From Pedobacter foliorum (GTDB lineage: Bacteria; Bacteroidota; Bacteroidia; Sphingobacteriales; Sphingobacteriaceae), in contig NZ_JABSNU010000005.1 in the NCBI RefSeq assembly GCF_013266735.1, forward strand, positions 310,001-374,000: a stretch of 64,000 nucleotides of DNA, in the 5' to 3' direction. Each line of letters starts with the position of its first letter. The first letter of the stretch is position 1. Shown in pieces: positions 1 through 6,903 of this stretch. Position numbers and translations under genes: made by a program. The notes beneath the pieces are model-generated. The model ran no database searches. It was not told the DNA's origin and saw only the letters and a program-made list of their open reading frames with translations.

Positions 1-1
1 G

Positions 2-331
2 GCTTTAGCTGAACTTGGTAGGGATGGAGAGGCAATTGCTAACGTAAACCTGGTGCGAACAAGGGCTGGGGCCGCACCATATGAAGCTGGACAGGGGGCT
101 TTGAAGGATTTTATATTTCTTGAACGCTGCAGAGAACTTCAGGGTGAAGGTCACGTCTGGTTTGACCTGGTAAGGACGAAAAGGATTTTGAGCCAGCGAT
201 GGGCAAATCATCCCTTGACACTTGATCAGTTTAATAGAGGTGCCTGGACCTGGCCAATTGATAAAGACTCTTTAAAAGATAACCCCCTGATGAGGTTGAA
301 CGATTATTGGACAAATAGTGAGGGAATTTAA
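2..331 (+). CDS. SusD/RagB-family outer-membrane lipoprotein, C-terminal fragment
   Basis: The open frame enters from the left edge (frame 2) and ends at the TAA at 329-331, so only the last ~109 residues are present. They carry the C-terminal SusD signature: an 'INxVRxRAG'-like stretch (AIANVNLVRTRAG) followed by 'ERCREL.GEGH.WFDLVR', as in the 'ERRREL..EG.RW.DL.R' region of SusD proteins. SusD proteins sit on the cell surface and cap the SusC TonB-dependent transporter. The partner SusC should lie just left of the window. It is followed 5 bp later by the FAS1 lipoprotein gene, so it probably heads the operon that runs to 6639. The family call is firm; the substrate is unknown. Confidence 0.93.
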   Translation, partial: ALAELGRDGEAIANVNLVRTRAGAAPYEAGQGALKDFIFLERCRELQGEGHVWFDLVRTKRILSQRWANHPLTLDQFNRGAWTWPIDKDSLKDNPLMRLNDYWTNSEGI

Positions 332-336
332 ACAAG

Positions 337-1062
337 ATGAAGATGAATAAGACGAAGATTTCAATCAATATACTATTAGCTTTTGGACTGTTTTTTTGCC
401 TTTCAAGCTGTAAACGTGACGAATATTACATGGATGGCGGTAAGGCTAAAACTGATTTTAATGGCACCATGTTGGAGTACCTGCAAGCCAAACCAGTTCC
501 ATTTGATACCATTGCAAGTATTGTTAAACTGGCGGGTATGGAAGATGTTTTTAACAAGGAGGATATTACCTTTTTTGCACCTACAGATTATGAAATTAAA
601 CAGCTGATTGGTTCTGTAAATAAACCTAATAGCTTAAATTCAATGCTATTCCGAGATGGTAAAGATACCATTAAAACGCTCGCGGATATTGAAGGAGCCA
701 TCTGGGCCAAATACTTGCAAAGGCATATTTTCAGGGGGGTAAAAAGGTTGTCCGATTATCCTCAGTATGATCCCGACCTTCCGACGGTTTATCCAGGACA
801 GTACTATTATGCTTACAATAAAACAGCGTCAAAAATCGGAGTCGTATATGGTGATGTGAATGGCGTTAAGTATATCGGGTACAGGCAACTTACCATTACC
901 TATATCAGTGATTTATCTAAGCCTGATCAGTCATTTAGTATCTATAGGGTTGCTTCATCAGATATTAAACCAAAAAATGGTGTAATTCACGTTTTACAGC
1001 TTTATGGTCAAGCTTTTGGTTTGGGATCCAATGATATGATGACGGACATTTTGATTCGATAG
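337..1062 (+). CDS. FAS1 (fasciclin) domain lipoprotein
   Basis: A 241-residue protein with a lipoprotein signal peptide (hydrophobic stretch ending in LSSC, Cys25). Residues ~45-230 look like one FAS1 domain: an N-terminal 'MLEYLQ..PVPFDTIASIVKLAGMEDVF' helix region, the 'ITFFAPTD' H1-like motif (FAPTD near residue 80) and the C-terminal 'NGVIHVLQ' H2-like motif. FAS1 domains are adhesion or glycan-binding modules. It lies 5 bp after the SusD fragment and 37 bp before the next lipoprotein gene, which suggests an accessory surface glycan-binding protein of the same Sus-type complex. ATG 337 and ATG 343 are both possible starts; the signal peptide works with either. Confidence 0.82.
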   Translation: MKMNKTKISINILLAFGLFFCLSSCKRDEYYMDGGKAKTDFNGTMLEYLQAKPVPFDTIASIVKLAGMEDVFNKEDITFFAPTDYEIKQLIGSVNKPNSLNSMLFRDGKDTIKTLADIEGAIWAKYLQRHIFRGVKRLSDYPQYDPDLPTVYPGQYYYAYNKTASKIGVVYGDVNGVKYIGYRQLTITYISDLSKPDQSFSIYRVASSDIKPKNGVIHVLQLYGQAFGLGSNDMMTDILIR

Positions 1063-1099
1063 GTGTATAATAAAATAACGGAATAATCAGAGTAATGAA

Positions 1100-2722
1100 A
1101 TGAACATACAACAAATAAATAGATCAATATTAAAGGGCTTGTTTTTACTGCTGGCTTTAAGTTCCTGCAAAAAAGCAGTCGATCAGTTCTCAGAACCTTA
1201 TCCTGTAAATACACAAGATTTAGGAATTAAAATGGACCGTGTTAAGGCACCTCAACCTTCAGATGGTGGGCCTGGAACAGAGGTGACTATAGAGGCCACA
1301 GGTATGATTCCTTATAAGGACCAGCTCTTATTCATGTTTAATGGAGAGAAGGCGGAAATATTAGAGATTACAGAAAGCCATATTAAAGTGAAAGTTCCGG
1401 AGTCTGCCAGTACCGGCGTACTTTCTGTTGCGGTGGGGGATGCAATTGTTTTCGGACCCACATTTAAAGTAAATGGATTAGTTAATCCTGACCCTACATT
1501 TAAAGTGCCCAATGGAGCAAATGGAGCGGTCACACAAATACTTGATCTTATAGATGGCAAACGATTGATAGTAGGTGCTTTCACCAACTATAATAACAAA
1601 GGCGCAATTAGGCCAATCAATCGCATTGCCAGCGTTTTTGGCGATTTTTCTTATGATCCTTCTTTACGTAGTGGTAAAGGTGCAAATGGAGTAATCAGTT
1701 CCATCATTGAATACAAAGGGAAATACCTGATTGCCGGTAGTTTTAGTGGTTATGATCAACGCACAGATAATATTAGTAACCTCACTATGCTGAATAAAAA
1801 TGGGTCAATTGATACCATGGGGATACATACTTTTAGAAGACCGGATCAACTTGATACGGTTAAGTACTTTCCAAGATTGAATGCCGGCACAGATGGAGCT
1901 ATTTATCAGGTCTATAAACAGCCTGATGATAAGATAGTGGTTGCCGGAGGATTCCAGTTTTTTATCAGTCGCCGATACGATCAGTCAAACAGACGAAGGG
2001 AAAAAGATTCTGTGCTTCTGGATAGTATCAGGATGCCTCAGGTTTTAAGGCTTAACACTGATGGTACACTGGATAAAACCTATCGGTTTAACGTGTCTGA
2101 AAATGAGGGGTTAAAAGCGGCAAATGGACCTGCGAACAGTATTATTCATACCGATGCTAAAAATCTCGGTAAGGTATTGATGTATGGAAGGTTCAATAGT
2201 TTTGATGGAAATTCCGCGGCGAATATCATCAGGCTTAATGCGGATGGAACTATTGACGAAACTTTTAAACCGGGATTAGGACCAGACAATTTTGTGTACT
2301 CTGCAACTTATAACAGTCTGCTTGACCGCTATGTGATTACCGGACTGTTTAGGACTTATAATGGTAAACCATGTGAATATCTGGCATTGTTAAAATCAGA
2401 TGGATCTTTAGATGAGAGTTTTGTTCCTAAGAAATTTAGTGGGCCGGGAGTGAGTTTTGCAAAACAGCTTAATGATGGTTTAATCGTCGCAAGCGGATAT
2501 TTTAATACTTACAATGAGGTCGCCAGAAATGGATTTATGATCCTAAACAGTAAAGGGGAATTGGCTCCGGGCTATAATGCTACAGGATTATTCCAGGGAT
2601 CACTTAATGATGTCATTGAGACCAAATCTGACGACAATAAAAGGGCATTGTTGCTTATCGGCTTTATTTACAGATTCAATAATGAACCTGTCAATAATAT
2701 TATTCGGGTTGTACTGGAGTAA
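1100..2722 (+). CDS. Surface lipoprotein with TIG (DUF5008-like) domain and delta-60 repeats
   Basis: A 540-residue protein with a lipobox (LSSC, Cys23). Residues ~45-125 resemble an IPT/TIG immunoglobulin-like fold ('GGPGTEVTIEATGMIP', 'IKVKVPESASTGVLSVAVGD'). The rest is built of repeats of the type 'LN.DGTLD.T', 'LNADGTIDETF', 'LKSDGSLDESF', each followed by hydrophobic strands; this is the delta-60 repeat pattern and suggests a beta-propeller-like fold. I recall this architecture as DUF5008-containing proteins found beside SusD and DUF1735 genes in Bacteroidota. It is probably a surface glycan-binding protein. No catalytic motif was seen. Position and spacing put it in the operon with its neighbours. 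Confidence 0.75.
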   Translation: MNIQQINRSILKGLFLLLALSSCKKAVDQFSEPYPVNTQDLGIKMDRVKAPQPSDGGPGTEVTIEATGMIPYKDQLLFMFNGEKAEILEITESHIKVKVPESASTGVLSVAVGDAIVFGPTFKVNGLVNPDPTFKVPNGANGAVTQILDLIDGKRLIVGAFTNYNNKGAIRPINRIASVFGDFSYDPSLRSGKGANGVISSIIEYKGKYLIAGSFSGYDQRTDNISNLTMLNKNGSIDTMGIHTFRRPDQLDTVKYFPRLNAGTDGAIYQVYKQPDDKIVVAGGFQFFISRRYDQSNRRREKDSVLLDSIRMPQVLRLNTDGTLDKTYRFNVSENEGLKAANGPANSIIHTDAKNLGKVLMYGRFNSFDGNSAANIIRLNADGTIDETFKPGLGPDNFVYSATYNSLLDRYVITGLFRTYNGKPCEYLALLKSDGSLDESFVPKKFSGPGVSFAKQLNDGLIVASGYFNTYNEVARNGFMILNSKGELAPGYNATGLFQGSLNDVIETKSDDNKRALLLIGFIYRFNNEPVNNIIRVVLE

Positions 2723-2761
2723 CCTGGTCAGCTGCATCTAAACGCTATAAAAGTATAAAAA

Positions 2762-4456
2762 ATGAAAACAAGATATCATAATACTAAAATCATGAAGTTA
2801 TGCTGGGTCTGCATAGGTCTTCTAACTATACTGGGAGCTTGCAATTCTCCTTTTGACCGAATGATCCCGGAAAGGGAATATACAGATTCTGCTAATGTTG
2901 CTTATAGTAAACCTAAAGTGCTCTACATTATTGTCGACGGAGCAAGGGGCACTTCCGTACGCAACGCACAGGCAGCAAACATTAATAGTTTATTACCTAC
3001 CTCCATTTATACATGGAATGGGTTTTCTGATGTTGATGCAACTACCAATGCAGCGAGTTATGCTACTATGTTAACGGGAGTTAAAGCAGCGAAACATGGT
3101 GTAAAGTCAGACGATTTTTCTGCCAATCACTTATCAGAGTATCCTGTATTGTTCAAGCGGATTAAAGAGATGGATCCTGCATTAAGAACTACCCTATATA
3201 CCAGTTCGTTATTACTCCATTCAAAGCTCTCTGCTGATGCAACTTCTAGTTTACAGCTGAGTGATGATGCTGCTGTTAAATCAGCAGTGGTAAATGATCT
3301 CGAAAAAGAAGAATCGAGCCTTGTAATTGGGCAATTTTCCGGGGTAGATGACGCTGGAAAGACCTCAGGCTATGATTTGTCTTTTCCTGCGTACAAAGCA
3401 GCCATTCTGAAATTTGATGGGTATGTTGGCGAAATGCTTGAGGCGTTAAAAAGCCGACCGAATTATAAATCGGAGAAATGGCTCGTTGTTATTTCATCAA
3501 ATAAAGGAGGGATGTTTCATTTGCCGGATAGTGAAAATGACAATACTGTTTTTAGCAATACGGAAATAAATACTTTTACCATTTTCAATACTTCGGAATA
3601 TAAAACGAAGATTTTGACTAAGCCTTATCTCGGTAATAAATTTCCGGGAAACTTTGTGAAGTTCTCAGGAAATCTAAAGGCACTAAATACTAATGCTGAC
3701 AACTCGCTTTATAATTTTGGTGATTCAGAATTTACAATAGAGTTAAAGGTGAGAAAGAACGTGCTTAATTTCTACTATCCAAGTATGATTGGAAAACGAA
3801 GGGACTGGACCCATGGCGATATTGGATGGAACATTTTTTTAGAGGGACCTTATTGGATGCTAAATGCAAGAGGTAGTAAAAATGTAACCCGACAAGTAAA
3901 AGGAGCCGATATGCCTATGGGCACCTGGAACTCTATAGCACTGGTTTGCGTAAATAAAAATGGAAAACGTTATATCCGAACTTTTACCAATGGAAAGTTT
4001 AATACGGAATCAGAAATTACGGATTTAGGAAGCTTTGATAATAATTTTCCGCTAACTCTAGGGAAATTTTCTAGTAATGGATCTATGGACGGTAACATAT
4101 CTGATGTTAAAATCTGGAAAGTCGCCATTCCTGATGATAAGATTCAACAGTTTGCCTGTGATACCTACGTCGATCCTGGTCATCCTTATTATGATTATTT
4201 GATTAGTTATTGGCCTATGACGGACGCTTCAGGAAATCGTTTTAAAGACGAAGGTCTTGCAAAAAATGACCTTATCCTTCAAGATGGAACTGTAGCCTGG
4301 CAAAATCTTACTGATCTGATTTGCTCCCCACCAGCTACAGATTTATCAAAATTAGTACCTGGTACGGTTGATATTCCAGCTCAAATTTATACTTGGTTAA
4401 GGATACCAAGGCAGGAGAGTTGGTCATTGGACGGACGCATATGGCAGGATCAATAA
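2762..4456 (+). CDS. Degenerate alkaline-phosphatase-fold lipoprotein with inserted LamG domain (DUF4983-like)
   Basis: A 564-residue lipoprotein (GAC lipobox, Cys27; ATG 2792 is an alternative start giving a more compact signal peptide). Residues ~50-290 follow the type I phosphodiesterase / alkaline phosphatase fold: 'VLYIIVDGARG' (Asp59), 'ATTNAASYATMLTG' (possible nucleophile Thr94/95), 'KHGV', 'GVDDAGKTSGYD' and 'VVISSNKGGM'. In active enzymes the last two motifs read D..GH..G and SDHGM; here His is Lys200 and Asp-His are Asn247-Lys248. Residues ~310-460 are a LamG-like jelly roll. After it, 'GTVDIPAQIYTWLRI' and 'LDGRIW' resemble the normal C-terminal end of the phosphatase fold, so LamG appears inserted into the fold. 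Probably a non-catalytic glycan-binding surface protein. Confidence 0.78.
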   Translation: MKTRYHNTKIMKLCWVCIGLLTILGACNSPFDRMIPEREYTDSANVAYSKPKVLYIIVDGARGTSVRNAQAANINSLLPTSIYTWNGFSDVDATTNAASYATMLTGVKAAKHGVKSDDFSANHLSEYPVLFKRIKEMDPALRTTLYTSSLLLHSKLSADATSSLQLSDDAAVKSAVVNDLEKEESSLVIGQFSGVDDAGKTSGYDLSFPAYKAAILKFDGYVGEMLEALKSRPNYKSEKWLVVISSNKGGMFHLPDSENDNTVFSNTEINTFTIFNTSEYKTKILTKPYLGNKFPGNFVKFSGNLKALNTNADNSLYNFGDSEFTIELKVRKNVLNFYYPSMIGKRRDWTHGDIGWNIFLEGPYWMLNARGSKNVTRQVKGADMPMGTWNSIALVCVNKNGKRYIRTFTNGKFNTESEITDLGSFDNNFPLTLGKFSSNGSMDGNISDVKIWKVAIPDDKIQQFACDTYVDPGHPYYDYLISYWPMTDASGNRFKDEGLAKNDLILQDGTVAWQNLTDLICSPPATDLSKLVPGTVDIPAQIYTWLRIPRQESWSLDGRIWQDQ

Positions 4457-4486
4457 ATGAATGTAGGATATATTAAATATAAGATA

Positions 4487-5521
4487 ATGAAGAAACAAAA
4501 CAGCAATATTTATAAATGCCTGGTTCTAATATCAATCATCTTTTTACAATCTTGTAAACAGGATGAGCTGGAGAACTTTGCAAGTAAGAAAGGGGCTTCA
4601 ACAAATGTTTCTATAAAGGGGCAAACCGGACAAATAAAAAAAGATTCAGAGATTGTGAGGATTCCGGTTGAGGTTCAGCTTTCGGCTAGCGCAGCTCAGG
4701 CTTTTGATGCACATTTAGAACTGGATGCGGATGCAATTACCAATGCAATCGCAGGAGGTTTACTGCCAAATACTTTGGCCATGCCGGTAAAATCAATAGT
4801 TATCCCGGAAACGGTGGTCATACCTTTCGGCTCAACTAGTGCCGTATTTGATGTATTGGTAAGTGTCTCTGACTTGGAGAAATTTTATTTTACCAGTAAA
4901 AAAGTAGCTTTTGCGTTGAAATTAAGTGAGGTTACCAAAGGTAATGCCATCAACGAGGAAAAAAGCATTGGGATCATTTCTATAGATCCAAGGGAAATTA
5001 TTGCAGCCAACGAAATGCATGCAATCTCAATTGCAAATGGAGGTGGGGGCAAATTGGAAGTTTCGGGGACAAGTAATTATTTGCCAAGTGTAGCCTCAAT
5101 CAATATTCCTCTGGATGTATCTCTGTCGGGTGTACCTTCGCGATCTTTTACCGTGGATGTAGCTATTAATAGTGATACTGTTGCAGTCCTGAAATCAAAA
5201 GGGATTATTCCTCAAAATGCAGTAATGATGAAGACAGGAGAGTTTGAAATACCAACCCTGGTAACAGTGGATCAAATCAGTAGTACAGGTAAATTAGACC
5301 TCACCATTCCTTCAGAAACATTGTTGAAATACAAAAATAATAAAATCGTATTGGTGGTTCAGTTAACCGGTAGTAGCAAGCATGTTGTGGATCCGGTTAA
5401 TAGAACCGTTGTCTTGTTGATTGATCCTGCCAGTATTATTGCTGCAAACAAATATGCAGTATGGTTACCCTTACTTAATAAATCACAGTTTAATATACTA
5501 AATAGAAAATTCAACTCATGA
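4487..5521 (+). CDS. Lipoprotein with two DUF1735 (BT_3987-like) domains
   Basis: A 344-residue lipoprotein from ATG 4487 (hydrophobic segment ending LQSC, Cys23). An upstream in-frame ATG at 4457 directly abuts the previous stop but adds ten residues in front of a good signal peptide, so 4487 is preferred. There are two tandem copies of a beta-rich domain (~30-150 and ~165-315), each with a run of type 'IPVEV.LS......F.....LD.D.I...-GLLPN', then 'ETVVIP.GS..A.F.V.VS', and each ending 'G...IDP.EIIAAN' or 'LLIDPASIIAAN'. This is the DUF1735/BT_3987-like pattern seen in surface glycan-binding proteins of PULs. The stop overlaps the next start by 4 bp (ATGA), indicating translational coupling. 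Confidence 0.8.
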   Translation: MKKQNSNIYKCLVLISIIFLQSCKQDELENFASKKGASTNVSIKGQTGQIKKDSEIVRIPVEVQLSASAAQAFDAHLELDADAITNAIAGGLLPNTLAMPVKSIVIPETVVIPFGSTSAVFDVLVSVSDLEKFYFTSKKVAFALKLSEVTKGNAINEEKSIGIISIDPREIIAANEMHAISIANGGGGKLEVSGTSNYLPSVASINIPLDVSLSGVPSRSFTVDVAINSDTVAVLKSKGIIPQNAVMMKTGEFEIPTLVTVDQISSTGKLDLTIPSETLLKYKNNKIVLVVQLTGSSKHVVDPVNRTVVLLIDPASIIAANKYAVWLPLLNKSQFNILNRKFNS

Positions 5522-6639
5522 GAAAGAAAAATAGTATGAACAAACTTTTTATGTTACTATTGGGCACAATTATTTTCACTTCTTGTGTTAAAAATATGGA
5601 CATAGTACCTGGACCGGCCGAAGGAAATCCGCCACTTGTTGATTTTGAAGTCGTTCCGGGGGATGATGCATTCACCTTTGATTTTAAGAATAACTCAAAG
5701 AATTATAAGAGCCTTGAATGGCACTTTGGAGATGATAGTGTTTCTGCTGAAGTTGCGCCAACTCATGTATTTGCTAAGGCAGACACATTTGAGGTTAACC
5801 TTACAGCAATAGCTAAAGATGGAACAATAGCAAAAAAAGTAGTGATGGTTAAAATCAACCCTGATAATGCCTTAAGTTTTATAGCTGAAGGTCAAGGTAG
5901 CAATAAGGTTAGATTTAGTGTGAACTCTGTAAATGTAAAGGTGAAAAGTTTGATTTGGAATTTTGGAGATAAATCAGATTCATCTACAGTAGCAACTCCA
6001 ATTAAAGAGTATGATGCCGGTAAGTTATATACCGCTAAGCTCACTGTAACAACAGAAAAAGGTTCGGTATTTACAGTAAATAAATTGGTAACAAGTAATG
6101 GAACAGTGGTTGATGTAACTTCTAAGTATTTGCTTAACGTTGGGCCTAAATTTATCGCTGCAGAGAGATTCGGAAGTAGATGGGGCGTCGTTGCTGATTG
6201 GAGAGTGAATGCTGCTGTGAGGCAACGGGATGGCGGCATGGGAAGCTGGGATGAATGGGAAGGAAATAGTATGTCGATGGAATCTTGGGGTGGAGAACCC
6301 GATATCATAAATGGTAAGATACAACAAACTGCTTTGCTTCCACTTCCTGTAGGTGAGTATTTTTATACGCTCTTATTCCATGATTATCAACTAAAGGATA
6401 AGTTTTATACCGTTATTGTAAAAGGGAATGAAATACCTGATGTCGATAAAGTGGAGAACAATCCAGACGTTTTAGGTTATACCAAATCTACGGGGAATGG
6501 TCCACTTAATTTTAGTACCAGTTTTAAAGTGGCGACACCATCTAATGTAACTTTTGGTTTTGTATCTACAATGATTCAGAGTGATCAAACCTTTAAGCTT
6601 ACCTATATCAAACTTTACAAATTGGATAAGAAGGAATAG
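5518..6639 (+). CDS. PKD-domain lipoprotein with C-terminal DUF5013-like domain
   Basis: A 373-residue lipoprotein (FTSC, Cys23; ATG 5536 is an alternative start). Two PKD-type Ig domains are visible at ~35-115 and ~120-195, with the hallmarks 'LEWHFGDDSVSAEVAPTHVF', 'DTFEVNLTAI' and 'LIWNFGDKSDSSTVATPIKEY', 'KLYTAKLTVT'. The C-terminal ~170 residues ('YLLNVGPKFIAAERFGSRWGVV...') form a separate beta-sandwich-like domain rich in Trp and Gly; I place it tentatively with DUF5013-type modules. It closes PUL A. It is translationally coupled to the preceding gene and followed by 264 bp with a terminator. Likely a surface glycan-binding protein. Confidence 0.8.
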   Translation: MRKKNSMNKLFMLLLGTIIFTSCVKNMDIVPGPAEGNPPLVDFEVVPGDDAFTFDFKNNSKNYKSLEWHFGDDSVSAEVAPTHVFAKADTFEVNLTAIAKDGTIAKKVVMVKINPDNALSFIAEGQGSNKVRFSVNSVNVKVKSLIWNFGDKSDSSTVATPIKEYDAGKLYTAKLTVTTEKGSVFTVNKLVTSNGTVVDVTSKYLLNVGPKFIAAERFGSRWGVVADWRVNAAVRQRDGGMGSWDEWEGNSMSMESWGGEPDIINGKIQQTALLPLPVGEYFYTLLFHDYQLKDKFYTVIVKGNEIPDVDKVENNPDVLGYTKSTGNGPLNFSTSFKVATPSNVTFGFVSTMIQSDQTFKLTYIKLYKLDKKE

Positions 6640-6849
6640 ATAAGATAACAATTGTAAAATAGTCCATTCTTTTTGGATAATCCTCTATTGAAAACTTGGT
6701 AATTAGCTACTAGCTTTACTACTAATTCAGTTTGATTATTTTTTTAACATGTCATTACCAGGAAATCAATTCATATAGGCTACCCGTAAATATAAAAACG
6801 GCGCATTTATGCTAATTTCTTACAAGTAATGGTTGGTAGATTTAGGTTC
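6640..6849. other. Gene-free spacer between PUL A and PUL B
   Basis: No convincing ORF, RNA gene or consensus Bacteroidota promoter (TTTG / TAnnTTTG) is visible in this AT-rich stretch. It ends in the hairpin terminator at 6850. A leader RNA for the following GH95-like gene could start in here. Confidence 0.5.
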
Positions 6850-6878
6850 AAGGCCTACCTAAAGGTAGGCCTTTTTTT
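6850..6878 (+). terminator. Rho-independent terminator
   Basis: A perfect 10-bp stem (AAGGCCTACC 6850-6859 and its complement 6864-6873) with a TAAA loop runs straight into a T tract. It ends only ~25 bp before the start codon at 6904, so it may terminate PUL A read-through or act as an attenuator in the leader of the next gene. Confidence 0.88.
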
Positions 6879-6903
6879 ATAAATTTATTTTTTTGATTTA
6901 TAC

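Noticed and set aside
6800..6875. tRNA or structured RNA suggested by a GGTTCAAGGCC T-arm-like string
   Set aside because: No acceptor, D or anticodon arm can be formed around it; the string is part of the terminator stem.
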